From the NCBI RefSeq assembly GCF_005844085.1, contig NZ_VCDI01000001.1:62001-126000 (forward strand): a stretch of DNA of 64,000 nucleotides. The letters run 5' to 3'. The stretch is from Lichenicoccus roseus (GTDB taxonomy: Bacteria; Pseudomonadota; Alphaproteobacteria; Acetobacterales; Acetobacteraceae). Both the position numbers and the translations under genes were made by a program. Positions 30,840 to 39,118 of the stretch are shown here, in pieces. The notes beneath the pieces were generated by a model that saw only the letters and a list, made by a program, of their open reading frames with translations, had not been told where the DNA came from and did no database searches. Every line of letters begins with the position of its first letter. Position 1 is the first letter of the stretch.

Positions 30840-30911
30840 CCATAGTGCTCGCTATGGAAGCTTGTCGGGTGGTTGCGGATGGTGGTCAAGCTTTCATATC
30901 GTTCGCTATGG
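30840..30911. promoter_or_regulatory. Candidate TetR operators between the AKR and TetR genes
   Basis: CCATAG (30840-30845) and CTATGG (30852-30857) form a perfect dyad with a 6-base spacer. A second, related site, CATATCGTTCGCTATGG, lies at 30895-30911. Between them GAAGCTTG (30857-30864) and CAAGCTTTC (30887-30895) form another inverted pair. Candidate start codons of both divergent genes (30843 on the minus strand, 30908 on the plus strand) fall inside CTATGG arms, so a bound repressor would block both genes. This is the expected layout for an autoregulated TetR switch. Confidence 0.6.
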
Positions 30912-31525
30912 AGAACTCCTTCCCCGCCATGCGGCGCTCAGGACGGCCGCTTTCGTTCGATCGCGAAGCGGCCCTCGCCGCCGCCATGCGGGTGTTCTGG
31001 CAGCACGGCTACGAGGCAAGCTCGGTCGCCGTGCTCACCGCGGCGATGGGCATCACCCCACCAAGCCTGTACGCGGCGTTCGGCGATAAGCAGCGGCTGT
31101 TCCTCGCGGCGGTCGATCGCTACCTGGGTGGCAGCGACCGGGTGACCGCAACCATCGCCGGCGCCGCGAATGCGCAGGACGCCGCGCGCGACCTGCTGAC
31201 CGCCGCCGCCATCGGCGGGACCGGGGCGGACACGCCCGCGGGCTGCCTGCTGGCCAGCTCGATCGTCACCGGCTCGACCGCGGCAGCCGGAATACGCGAG
31301 GCGCTGGCCGCGATCCGGCGGCGCATCGAGACTGCATTGCGGTTGCGCATCGAAGGCGACATCGACGCCGGGCTGCTCCCAGCCGGCAGCGACGCCGAGA
31401 TGCTCGCGGGCCATGTATTCGCCGTCGTGCAGGGCATGTCGACGCTTGCCAAGGACGGCGCCGGACGGGACAAGCTGCTGCGTGTCGCCGCCGGCGCCAT
31501 GGCGGGCTGGCCGGGGCCGCGTTGA
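30908..31525 (+). CDS. TetR/AcrR-family transcriptional regulator
   Basis: The 205-residue protein has a TetR N-terminal domain: RSGRPLSFDREAALAAAMRV, then EASSVAVLTAAMGITPPSLY containing the helix-turn-helix, and AFGDKQRLFLAAVDRYL. A helical ligand domain follows, with CLLASSIVTGS resembling the TetR_C class found beside oxidoreductases. It is divergent from the aldo/keto reductase, with palindromes between the genes. Start choice is uncertain: ATG at 30908, 30929 (MRRSGRP) or upstream 30854 are all in frame; 30908 is preferred on length. Confidence 0.87.
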   Translation: MENSFPAMRRSGRPLSFDREAALAAAMRVFWQHGYEASSVAVLTAAMGITPPSLYAAFGDKQRLFLAAVDRYLGGSDRVTATIAGAANAQDAARDLLTAAAIGGTGADTPAGCLLASSIVTGSTAAAGIREALAAIRRRIETALRLRIEGDIDAGLLPAGSDAEMLAGHVFAVVQGMSTLAKDGAGRDKLLRVAAGAMAGWPGPR

Positions 31526-31586
31526 TCCGCTTTCCCGGCCGGCGCACCGTTGCCGACGCATCGCACGCGCACCATCTGGAAGCATC

Positions 31587-32570
31587 ATGAACAACTCGCC
31601 GGTCAGCCGCTCCCGCCGCCTTTCCCGCGCCCTGGCGGCGCTGCTGCTGCTCAGCGGCCTCGGCTTCGCGAGCCTGGGCGCCTCGGTGTCCGCCGATGCG
31701 CGTCCGGGCGGCGGCATGTCGATGGGCAGCCGGGGCAGCCGCACCTACAGCGCCCCGGCACCGACCCAGGTATTGCCCGGTGGCGCCTCGCCGTTCAGCC
31801 GCAGCATGACGCAGCGCCCCTACGGCGGCGGCTACGGCACGTCGATGGGCGGCGGCTTTGCCGGACGCGGTCACCCACTGGCGGCTGGCCTGCTGGGCGG
31901 CTTCATCGGCGCCGGCCTGGGCGGCCTGCTGCTCGGCCATGGCTTCTTCGGCGGCGGCATGGGCGGCGGCGGCCTGGGCGGTGGCGGCTTCCTCGGCCTG
32001 CTGCTGCAGCTCGCGCTGATCTTCTTCGTGGTGCGCTGGCTGCTGCGCCGCTTCACCGGTGTCAACGCACGCAGCATGAGTTCCGCCGCCGGCGCCGCTC
32101 CGGGCATGATGCCAAGCCCCGGCTATGGCGCGGCTCCGCAGGCGACGGGCTTCGGGGGCAACGCACCGCTGGCAATCGGGCCCGGCGACTACCAGCAGTT
32201 CGAGCAGACCCTGCGCAACATACAGGCGACGTGGACGCGGGCGGACCTCAACGGGATGCAGCGCCTCGCGACGCCGGAGATGGTCAGCTATTTCAACCAG
32301 CAGCTGCAGGACTACGCGCAGCGCGGCACTCGCAACGCCGTCTCGGACGTGCGGCTGGACCGCGGCGACCTTTCGGAGGCCTGGAGCGAAGGCAATGCCG
32401 ACTACGCGACGGTGGCGATGCGCTACTCGATGATCGACGTCACCACCGACATGAGCGGCCGGGTTGTCGATGGCAGCCCGAACGAGCGCATCATGGCGAA
32501 CGAATTCTGGACCTTCGTGCGCCCACGTGGTGGCAACTGGATGCTGTCGGCGATCCAGCAGGGCCGCTGA
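31587..32570 (+). CDS. Secreted or membrane-anchored TIM44-like domain protein
   Basis: The 327-residue protein starts with a signal sequence (SRALAALLLLSGLGFASLGA). A glycine-rich, low-complexity segment follows (about residues 70-145, many Gly-Gly-Gly/Met/Phe), then a TM helix (LLLQLALIFFVVRWLLRRF). The C-terminal domain (about residues 195-327) reads FEQTLRNIQATWTRADLNGM, MVSYFNQQLQDYA and FWTFVRPRGGNWMLSAIQQ, typical of the TIM44-like (PF04280) fold. Bacterial members are of unknown function, distinct from the import motor. The ATG at 31587 follows CTGGAAGC. Confidence 0.8.
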   Translation: MNNSPVSRSRRLSRALAALLLLSGLGFASLGASVSADARPGGGMSMGSRGSRTYSAPAPTQVLPGGASPFSRSMTQRPYGGGYGTSMGGGFAGRGHPLAAGLLGGFIGAGLGGLLLGHGFFGGGMGGGGLGGGGFLGLLLQLALIFFVVRWLLRRFTGVNARSMSSAAGAAPGMMPSPGYGAAPQATGFGGNAPLAIGPGDYQQFEQTLRNIQATWTRADLNGMQRLATPEMVSYFNQQLQDYAQRGTRNAVSDVRLDRGDLSEAWSEGNADYATVAMRYSMIDVTTDMSGRVVDGSPNERIMANEFWTFVRPRGGNWMLSAIQQGR

Positions 32571-32880
32571 ACGCGGCCGTGCCTCCCTGTATCGCCCGAA
32601 CGTCGAGCCGGTGACCAGACGGGTCGCCATGCGGTAAGCCAGGTGCATCTGCGTCGCTTCCGGCGAATCGCGGCGACCAACGGTCTCCACGCTGCGGGAA
32701 GCTGTGATCCTGCCGCCCCCGGAGCACGCAGCCTCCAGACCGGCGAGCACGGCGGCGGAAAGGCAGCCGGCACCACCGAGAGGATGCTGCTGCGGGCATT
32801 ATCGCCGCGCCCTCCGGACACCGCCGCCGTCGCCCGCGGAATGGCGTCAGGAGGCAGGACCAGGGCGAAGTCGTTCCGGT
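32571..32880. other. 310-base gap between convergent genes, nothing assigned
   Basis: The gap between the TIM44-domain gene and the epimerase stop is GC-rich on both strands and carries no convincing start, ribosome site or known domain in any frame. Open frames here are extensions or shadows of neighbours. It could be the remains of a gene, but I see no recognisable protein similarity and no T-run terminator. Confidence 0.4.
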
Positions 32881-33774
32881 TCACACGGCGTCGTAGCGCA
32901 TGTTCTGCAGGTCGGTGATCAGGTCCGGACCGGTAGGGTGCCATCCGAGCCGCTGCCGGGTCAGTGCGCCAGAGGCCGGCAGGTCCATGGTGGCAAACAT
33001 CGCGAACCAGCCGAAATGGTCTGCAGCCGCTTCCGGCAACAGGCTGACCACCGGCACGCCGAGACCCTCCCCGACGATCTCGGCGATACGCCGGGCCTCG
33101 ACGCCTTCCTCGGCCACCGCGTTGTAGCGCGTCCCCGCCGTCCCCTTCTCCAGCGCGAGCCTGTAGAGCCGCGCCACATCGCGCACATGCGCCGCTGCCC
33201 AGCGGTTGCGGCCGTCGCCCACATAGGCCGACACGCCCTTCTCGCGCGCCAGGGCGATCGCGTAGGTGATCAGGCCCTGCTTCACGGTGTCATGCACCTG
33301 CGGCAGGCGGACCACCGAGACGTTGACGCCGGCCGCGGATTGCTCGGCGCCGGCCAGTTCGGAGCCGATGCGCGGGTTCGGATGGTCGGTGTTGAACCCC
33401 TCCTCGGTCGCTGGCTGGCCCGGGACCATGCTGCCGATGCCGACCCCCGACGTGATCACCAGCGGCCGGTGCGAGCCGGCCAGGGCGCCCCCGAGTGCGG
33501 CGATGGCGCGCCGGTCCTTCTCGCAGTTCGCCTGGAAGTTCGAGAAATCATGGTCGAAGGCCAGGTGGATGACGCCATCCGCGCCGGCGGCAGCACCGCG
33601 CATGCTGTCCGGATCCTCCAGGGTGCCGTGATGCACCTCGGCGCCGGCCTCGACCAGCGCCCGCGCTCCGCTTTCGGAGCGGGTCAGGCCCACGACCCGA
33701 TGTCCGGCCGCGATGAGGTCGGCAACCACGGCGGAGCCGATGAAGCCGGTGGCGCCGGTGACGAATACACGCAT
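32881..33774 (-). CDS. NAD(P)-dependent epimerase/SDR (extended, NmrA/DFR-like)
   Basis: The 297-residue protein begins MRVFVTGATGFIGSAVVADL, the G-x-x-G-x-x-G motif of extended SDRs (residues 7-13). The catalytic region is atypical: no classic YxxxK is evident, although VITSGVGIG supplies a Ser-rich strand. RWAAAHVRDVARLY near residue 195 is the conserved V-H-x-x-D-V-A block. Close relatives are annotated as SDR family oxidoreductases or NAD-dependent epimerases of unknown substrate. It is divergent from the XRE regulator at 33865 with 90 bases between, a pairing common in Proteobacteria. Confidence 0.86.
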   Translation of the reverse strand: MRVFVTGATGFIGSAVVADLIAAGHRVVGLTRSESGARALVEAGAEVHHGTLEDPDSMRGAAAGADGVIHLAFDHDFSNFQANCEKDRRAIAALGGALAGSHRPLVITSGVGIGSMVPGQPATEEGFNTDHPNPRIGSELAGAEQSAAGVNVSVVRLPQVHDTVKQGLITYAIALAREKGVSAYVGDGRNRWAAAHVRDVARLYRLALEKGTAGTRYNAVAEEGVEARRIAEIVGEGLGVPVVSLLPEAAADHFGWFAMFATMDLPASGALTRQRLGWHPTGPDLITDLQNMRYDAV

Positions 33775-33864
33775 GATGAAAGTCTCCAGGGTGGTGGAGA
33801 CGATTTCGGCGCGATCGCTATGCTGTTAAAGTAGTGATCTTATACAGGTAAAGCGATTACCAGG

Positions 33865-34698
33865 ATGACCGTCTTGTCGGATGGCAGCTCGCTCGGCGCC
33901 TACCTCCGGAACCGGCGCACCAAGCTCGACCCGGCGTCTTTCGGGATCACCGGCAGCCGGCGGCGGACCGCCGGGCTGCGTCGCGAGGAGGTGGCCCAGC
34001 GCGCCAACATCAGCGCCACCTGGTACACCTGGCTCGAGCAGGGCCGTGGCGGCCGCCCCTCGGGAGACGTGCTCGACCGCATCGCCCGCGCGCTGACGCT
34101 GACCGAGATAGAGCGCGAGCACCTGTTCCTGGTCGGGCTCGGGCGTCCACCGGGGAACCGCTATCGCGGCTCCGATCCGATCACGCCTCGCCTGCAGCGA
34201 CTGCTCGACGCGTTGACCAGCAGCCCCGCCATCATCCGGACGGCGACCTGGGACATCGTCGCCTGGAACCGCGCCGCCGCCGTCGTGCTGACCGACTACG
34301 GCGCCCTGCCGCCGGACCAGCGCAACATCCTGCGCATGATCTTCTGCGATCCCCGGATACGCTCCGCCAACCCGGAATGGGAGGCGGTTGCCCGCTTCGT
34401 GGTGGCCACCTTCCGGATCGATGCCGCTCGCAGCGGCGCCGAAGCCGAGGTGGCGCCGCTGGTGGAGGAACTGTGCCGGGCCAGTCCGGACTTCGAGGCG
34501 ATGTGGCGAGAAAAGGACGTGCAGACGCACGGCGACGGCGTGAAGCACCTGAGCCATCCGAAGGTCGGCGCGCTGGCGCTGGAATACAGCGCCTTCGCCG
34601 TGGATGGCCGGCCCGATCTGGGCATGCTGGTCTACAACCCGGCGACGCCGGCGGATCGTGCGCTCATCGAGACGCTGCTGGCTTCCGCCCCGGCCTGA
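33865..34698 (+). CDS. XRE-family regulator with MmyB-like ligand-binding domain
   Basis: The 277-residue protein has an HTH_31 domain (about residues 10-80) with RRTAGLRREEVAQRANIS and WYTWLEQGRGGRPSGDVLDR, both diagnostic of this subfamily. A PAS-like MmyB ligand domain follows (about residues 105-265), with TATWDIVAWNRAAAVVL. Such regulators usually sit beside and control an SDR or AKR gene, here the divergent epimerase at 32881. The reading frame runs 35 bases past the surf1 stop in antisense orientation, so the two convergent genes overlap. Confidence 0.9.
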   Translation: MTVLSDGSSLGAYLRNRRTKLDPASFGITGSRRRTAGLRREEVAQRANISATWYTWLEQGRGGRPSGDVLDRIARALTLTEIEREHLFLVGLGRPPGNRYRGSDPITPRLQRLLDALTSSPAIIRTATWDIVAWNRAAAVVLTDYGALPPDQRNILRMIFCDPRIRSANPEWEAVARFVVATFRIDAARSGAEAEVAPLVEELCRASPDFEAMWREKDVQTHGDGVKHLSHPKVGALALEYSAFAVDGRPDLGMLVYNPATPADRALIETLLASAPA

Positions 34699-35410
34699 CC
34701 GGTCCCGCCTCGAGCACCGGCCGCCGCGCCCACACCGCGAACATCACGATCCCGACCAGCGACAGGCTGAACCAGGTGATGGCGTATTGCAGGTGATCGT
34801 TCGGCGGCCGCGGCAGTGTCCGCTGCGGGTCCGGCAGCGCAGCCGAGCCCAGCGCGATCAGCGTGAAGGGCTCGGGCGCCGGCAGTCCGAGCGATGCCGC
34901 GATCTCGGGCGGATCGAGTGTGTAGTAGCGCCGGTGGCCCGGATCGTCCCTGGCGGACAGCCAGGTCGGGTGCTCGACAGGCCGGATGAACCCGGTGATT
35001 GTGGCCCGGCCATCTTCCGGCTTCGGCGGGAACGGCTCCCAGCCTAGATCGACCAGGATCGGCGGAGCACCGGGGCGCAGCAGCGGCTCGACCAGGTGGG
35101 TGCCCATCACCGCGTTGCCGTGCACATCGTCGCGCACATCGTCGGCATATGCGATCGCGTGACTGGCATCGAGCGTCCCGGACACCACGATCTTCTGGAA
35201 CGGCGAAGGATGCGGCGGCAACGCCACCGGGGGCGACCGCTCGGCCTGGTCGATGCTCGCCAGCAGGGCCTGCTTCCAGGCCAGCCGGTGCACCTGCCAA
35301 ACCCCGAGCGAGGTCGTCAGGCCGACCAGCAGGAGCGTGCAGGCAAACGGGACCGCCAGCCTGCGCAGGGACGGGAGGATTACTCGTGCACCGGGGGACC
35401 GGCGCCCCAC
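34664..35410 (-). CDS. surf1: SURF1 family cytochrome oxidase assembly protein
   Basis: SURF1 (Shy1) helps heme a insertion into subunit I of aa3 oxidase. The 248-residue protein has the expected two TM helices: LAVPFACTLLLVGLTTSLGV near the N-terminus and YAITWFSLSLVGIVMFAVWA near the C-terminus. Between them is GTHLVEPLL, then ILVDLGWEPFPP (the family's V-N-R-G-W block) and GFIRPVEHPTW. No ATG precedes TM1. The best start is a GTG at 35410 inside the end of ctaE, giving a 31-base overlap. It is the last gene of the oxidase cluster. Confidence 0.9.
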   Translation of the reverse strand: MGRRSPGARVILPSLRRLAVPFACTLLLVGLTTSLGVWQVHRLAWKQALLASIDQAERSPPVALPPHPSPFQKIVVSGTLDASHAIAYADDVRDDVHGNAVMGTHLVEPLLRPGAPPILVDLGWEPFPPKPEDGRATITGFIRPVEHPTWLSARDDPGHRRYYTLDPPEIAASLGLPAPEPFTLIALGSAALPDPQRTLPRPPNDHLQYAITWFSLSLVGIVMFAVWARRPVLEAGPVRPGRKPAASR

Positions 35411-36228
35411 CAGTAGATGCAGATGAACAGGAACAGCCACACCACGTCGACGAAGTGCCAATACCAGGCCGCCGCCTCGAAGCCGAAATGCCGTACCGGA
35501 TTGAACTGGTTGGCGCGTGCCCGGAAGAAGCAGACGATCAGGAAGCAGGTGCCGATGATCACGTGCGCGCCGTGGAAGCCGGTGGCGATGAAGAAGATCG
35601 CCGGATACACGCCGCCGCCGCTGAAATGGAACGGCGCCTCCGAATACTCCATCGCCTGGCAGCAGGTGAACAGCATCCCGAGGATCACCGTCAGCCCGAG
35701 CCCCGCCACCAGTCCCTTCTTGTCGCCATCGATCAGGCTGTGATGCGCCCAGGTGATGGTGAAGCCGGACAGCAGCAGGATCATGGTGTTCATGATCGGC
35801 AGGCTGAACGGGTCGAAGGTGTGCACGCCGAGCGGCGGCCAGAGCGGCGCGTTGGACCCGGAGACGTTCTCCGGGAAGATCGCGAAGTTGAAGAAGGTCC
35901 AGAAGAAGGCGACGAACAGCATCACCTCGGACGAGATGAACAAGGTCATGCCGTAGCGCAGACCGAGCCTGGTCACCGGGGTCAGCAGCTTGCCGCCGAC
36001 GCTCTCGGCGATCACCGTGCGCCACCAGAACACCATCACCGTGCCGACCATCAGGAAGCCGAGCACGAGGAGCCAGTAGTGGCCGAAATGCGCGGCGATC
36101 ACGATGCCTGCCAGCGTCACCGCGCCGCCGAAGGCGCCGAACAACGGCCACGGGCTGGGTGGCGGCACGTAGTAGGGACGCGTGGCACCGTCGTCGGCAG
36201 CCGGAACGGCCTGGGTCTCAGTGCTCAT
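35380..36228 (-). CDS. ctaE: Cytochrome c oxidase subunit III
   Basis: The 282-residue membrane protein has seven TM segments of the CoxC/CtaE family. Blocks include FGHYWLLVLGFLMVGTVMVF, RYGMTLFISSEVMLFVAFFW (with the conserved Glu of SSEV), TWAHHSL, GFHGAHVIIGT and FEAAAWYWHFVDVVWLFLF, all family signatures. It stabilises the proton-pumping core. It lies 17 bases after the small TM gene and overlaps surf1. In most alphaproteobacteria ctaG (Cox11) sits just upstream; it is absent here. Confidence 0.97.
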   Translation of the reverse strand: MSTETQAVPAADDGATRPYYVPPPSPWPLFGAFGGAVTLAGIVIAAHFGHYWLLVLGFLMVGTVMVFWWRTVIAESVGGKLLTPVTRLGLRYGMTLFISSEVMLFVAFFWTFFNFAIFPENVSGSNAPLWPPLGVHTFDPFSLPIMNTMILLLSGFTITWAHHSLIDGDKKGLVAGLGLTVILGMLFTCCQAMEYSEAPFHFSGGGVYPAIFFIATGFHGAHVIIGTCFLIVCFFRARANQFNPVRHFGFEAAAWYWHFVDVVWLFLFICIYWWGAGPPVHE

Positions 36229-36245
36229 GTTGCGCCCCTACCCCG

Positions 36246-36416
36246 TCAATGCGCCGCGGCCAACTTGACCATCGAGAGACCGTAGAAGATCAGGCAGAGC
36301 GCCACCAGGGCAACCAGCAGCGCCACGTTGCGTCCGCGCCGGCGGCGGACGAACTCGCGCGCCTCCGCCGGTGGCATCGGCGGCGGAAAGTCGGGGTCGT
36401 GCGGAAGCGGTGCCAA
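36246..36416 (-). CDS. Small single-TM protein of the cytochrome oxidase cluster (CoxF-like)
   Basis: A frame of 56 residues starts at a TTG (36416), three bases after the ctaB stop, or at an internal ATG (36377). It has a Pro-rich start, a basic RRRRGRN patch, a single TM helix (VALLVALVALCLIFYGLSMV) and a short KLAAAH tail. Alphaproteobacterial oxidase clusters carry a similar tiny protein between ctaB and ctaG, with the same R-x-R-N, TM, V-K-L pattern. Function is unknown, probably assembly or a small subunit. It is easy to miss by gene finders because of its size and start codon. Confidence 0.7.
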   Translation of the reverse strand: MAPLPHDPDFPPPMPPAEAREFVRRRRGRNVALLVALVALCLIFYGLSMVKLAAAH

Positions 36417-36419
36417 CGC

Positions 36420-37361
36420 TCAGCCGACCAGGTGGTCGATCATCACGGCCAGGAACAGCAAGGCCAGGTAGGCCAGCGAATAGCGGAAGGTCTGCCGCGC
36501 TGGCTTGTCGTTGGTGAGGCTGACACCCTCCGCATCCTGGCGGTCGCGCAGCACGCGCCAGGAAAACACCAGGAAGCCGATATCGAGCAGCACCGCCGAT
36601 ACATCGTAGACCGGGCCGGTGAGCCGCAGCGCCACCGGCAGCAGCGTCGCCGCCGACAGCAGCACGGTGTAGAGCACGATCTGCCGGCGGGTATGGGCGG
36701 CGCCGTGCGTCACCGGCAGCATCGGCACGCCGGCGCGGGCGTAGTCCTTGCAGGCGTACAGCGACAGTGCCCAGAAATGCGGCGGGGTCCACAGGAAGAC
36801 GATGGCAAACAGCACCAGCGGCATTACGCCGATGTCGCCGGTGACCGCCGCCCAGCCGATGATCGGCGGAAACGCTCCGGCGGCGCCGCCGATGACGATG
36901 TTCTGCGGGGTCGAGCGCTTCAGCCACATGGTGTAGATGAACACGTAGAAGGCGATCGAGAGCGCCAGCACGGCGGCGGCGACGGCATTGGTCGCCAGCC
37001 ACATCAGGATCACCGAGGCGAACGACAGTACGATGCCGAAGCCGAGCGCATCGGCCGGCGCGATGCGCCCGTTGACGATCGGCCGCTTGGCGGTACGCCG
37101 CATCAGTGCGTCGATATCGCGGTCGTACCACATGTTGATGGCACCCGCCGCCCCCGCCGCCACCGCGATGCACAGGATGGCGATGAAGGCGACGAACGGA
37201 TGGATACGCCCCGGCGCGATGAACAATCCGGCGGCGCCGGTGAACACCACCAGCGAGACCACCCGCGGCTTCAGCAGGTTGAGCCAATCGCGCGCCTCGG
37301 CACCGAGGGTGCCGGGCAGGGCGAGATCGGCCTCGGTAGGCCGGGATGCGATGCTATTCAT
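36420..37361 (-). CDS. ctaB: Heme o synthase (protoheme IX farnesyltransferase)
   Basis: This UbiA-superfamily prenyltransferase makes heme o from heme b and farnesyl diphosphate, the precursor of heme a. The 313-residue protein has nine TM helices and the conserved acidic motif NMWYDRDIDALMRRTAKRPI (first Asp-rich site), plus LKPRVVSLVVF near the N-terminus and VFLWTPPHFWALSLYACKDY. It starts 15 bases after the ctaD stop and is co-directional with the oxidase genes. A ctaA heme a synthase is not in the window. Confidence 0.96.
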   Translation of the reverse strand: MNSIASRPTEADLALPGTLGAEARDWLNLLKPRVVSLVVFTGAAGLFIAPGRIHPFVAFIAILCIAVAAGAAGAINMWYDRDIDALMRRTAKRPIVNGRIAPADALGFGIVLSFASVILMWLATNAVAAAVLALSIAFYVFIYTMWLKRSTPQNIVIGGAAGAFPPIIGWAAVTGDIGVMPLVLFAIVFLWTPPHFWALSLYACKDYARAGVPMLPVTHGAAHTRRQIVLYTVLLSAATLLPVALRLTGPVYDVSAVLLDIGFLVFSWRVLRDRQDAEGVSLTNDKPARQTFRYSLAYLALLFLAVMIDHLVG

Positions 37362-37376
37362 GTCCAGCGAGCCCCA

Positions 37377-39035
37377 TCAGCGCAGACGGGGCAACTCCTC
37401 GAAGGTGTGGTGGGGCGCCGGCGACGGGACCGACCACTCCAGGGTGGTGGCTCCCTCGCCCCAGTAGTTGGCGCCGAGTGTCGGCTTGCGGCTGAAGGTG
37501 ATGGCGATCACCAGCAGGAAGACCAGCACCGAGGCGCCGGAGATGAAAGCGCCGATCGAGGAGACATAGTTCCAGCCGGCGAAGGCGTCCGGGTAGTCCG
37601 GGTAGCGGCGTGGCATGCCGGCGGCGCCGAGGAAATGCTGCGGGAAGAAGGTCAGGTTGACGCCGATGAAGGTCATCCAGAAATGGATCTTCCCAAGTGT
37701 CTCCGGATACTCCTTCCCGGTCATCTTGCCGATCCAGTAGTAGAAGCCGGCGAACATCGAGAACACCGCGCCCAGCGACAGCACGTAGTGGAAGTGCGCG
37801 ATCACGTAGTAGGTGTTGTGCAGGTACTGGTCGAGCGAGGCATTGGCCAGCACCACGCCGGTGACGCCACCCACCGTGAACAGGAAGATGAACCCCACCG
37901 CCCACAGCATCGGCGTCTTGAACTCGATCGAGCCGCCCCACATGGTCGCGATCCAGGAGAACACCTTGATGCCGGTGGGCACCGCGATCACCAGCGTCGC
38001 CGCCATGAAGTAGGCCCGGCTGTCCACCGAGATACCCGAGATGAACATGTGGTGCGCCCACACCACGAAGCCGACTACGCCGATGGCGATCATCGCGTAG
38101 ACCATGCCCAGGTAGCCGAAGATCGGCTTCTTGCTGAAGGTCGAGACCACGTGGCTGATGATCCCGAAGCCGGGCAGGATCATGATGTAGACCTCGGGAT
38201 GACCGAAGAACCAGAACAGGTGCTGGAACAGCACCGGGTCGCCACCGCCCTGCGGGTCGAAGAAGGCGGTGCCGAAGTTGCGGTCGCAGATCAGCATGGT
38301 GATGGCGCCGGCCAGTACCGGGATGGCCAGCACCAGCAGGAAGGCGGTGACCAGCTGCGCCCACACGAACAGCGGCATCTTGTGCAGCGTCATGCCCGGA
38401 GCGCGCATGTTGAAGATGGTGGTGATGAAGTTGATGGCGCCGAGCAGCGACGAGATGCCGGACAGGTGCAGCGAGAACAGGGTGAAGTCCATCGCCGGGC
38501 CGGATTGGTAGGTGCCGTTCGACAGCGGCGGGTAGAGGGTCCAGCCGGAACCCGAGCCGGTGCCCCACAGCAGCCCCATCATCGTCATGAAGAAGCCGGC
38601 GACCGCCATCCAGAGCGACATGTTGTTCAGGCGCGGGAACGCCATGTCGGGCGCGCCGATCATCAGCGGGATGAACCAGTTGCCGAAGCCGCCGATCAAG
38701 GCGGGCATCACCGAGAAGAAGATCATGATCAGCCCGTGCTGGGTCACGATCGCATTCCAGACCTGGCCGTTCGGCACGATATGCGAGCCCGGATGCAGCA
38801 GCTGGGCGCGCATGATCATCGACAGCGAGCCGCCCGTGATCCCGGCGACGATCGCCAGGATGATGTACATCGTCCCGATGTCCTTGTGGTTGGTCGAGCA
38901 GAACCAGCGCACGAAGAAGTTGGCCGGGGTGTGGCTATGGTCCGCATGACCATGTTCGGCACCATGCCCCCGTTCGAAGGCGACGTGCCCCGAACCCGGA
39001 ACCGGCTGATGCCCGTCATGCGTGGTTACCGACAT
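37377..39035 (-). CDS. ctaD: Cytochrome c oxidase subunit I, type A1
   Basis: The 552-residue, 12-TM subunit carries heme a and the heme a3-CuB centre. Visible ligands and channels: [15 protein letters not shown] (CuB His, cross-linked Tyr, D-channel Glu), [11 protein letters not shown] (CuB His pair), [10 protein letters not shown] (heme a and a3 His). [16 protein letters not shown] contains the K-channel Lys, and [20 protein letters not shown] the D-channel Asp. All mark it as a proton-pumping A1 oxidase. An unusual His-rich N-terminal tail ([12 protein letters not shown]) precedes TM1. It is 83 bases after ctaC. Confidence 0.98.
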   Translation of the reverse strand: MSVTTHDGHQPVPGSGHVAFERGHGAEHGHADHSHTPANFFVRWFCSTNHKDIGTMYIILAIVAGITGGSLSMIMRAQLLHPGSHIVPNGQVWNAIVTQHGLIMIFFSVMPALIGGFGNWFIPLMIGAPDMAFPRLNNMSLWMAVAGFFMTMMGLLWGTGSGSGWTLYPPLSNGTYQSGPAMDFTLFSLHLSGISSLLGAINFITTIFNMRAPGMTLHKMPLFVWAQLVTAFLLVLAIPVLAGAITMLICDRNFGTAFFDPQGGGDPVLFQHLFWFFGHPEVYIMILPGFGIISHVVSTFSKKPIFGYLGMVYAMIAIGVVGFVVWAHHMFISGISVDSRAYFMAATLVIAVPTGIKVFSWIATMWGGSIEFKTPMLWAVGFIFLFTVGGVTGVVLANASLDQYLHNTYYVIAHFHYVLSLGAVFSMFAGFYYWIGKMTGKEYPETLGKIHFWMTFIGVNLTFFPQHFLGAAGMPRRYPDYPDAFAGWNYVSSIGAFISGASVLVFLLVIAITFSRKPTLGANYWGEGATTLEWSVPSPAPHHTFEELPRLR

Positions 39036-39118
39036 CCCAAGCCTCCTGCGTCCGCCGGTCGATCCGGCGGCGCCTCACCCGATGTATAGATCGTAATGCG
39101 CGGCAACAGGAGGCCGCG

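Noticed and set aside
33775-33864. Dyad in the epimerase/XRE gap as an operator
   Set aside because: Arms around 33831-33860 match only partly. The gap is a likely control region, but no site could be defined.
36159-39089. A 976-codon plus-strand open frame across the oxidase genes
   Set aside because: It lies antisense to ctaE, ctaB and ctaD, all certain. His/Gln/Arg-rich translation is typical of an antisense shadow.
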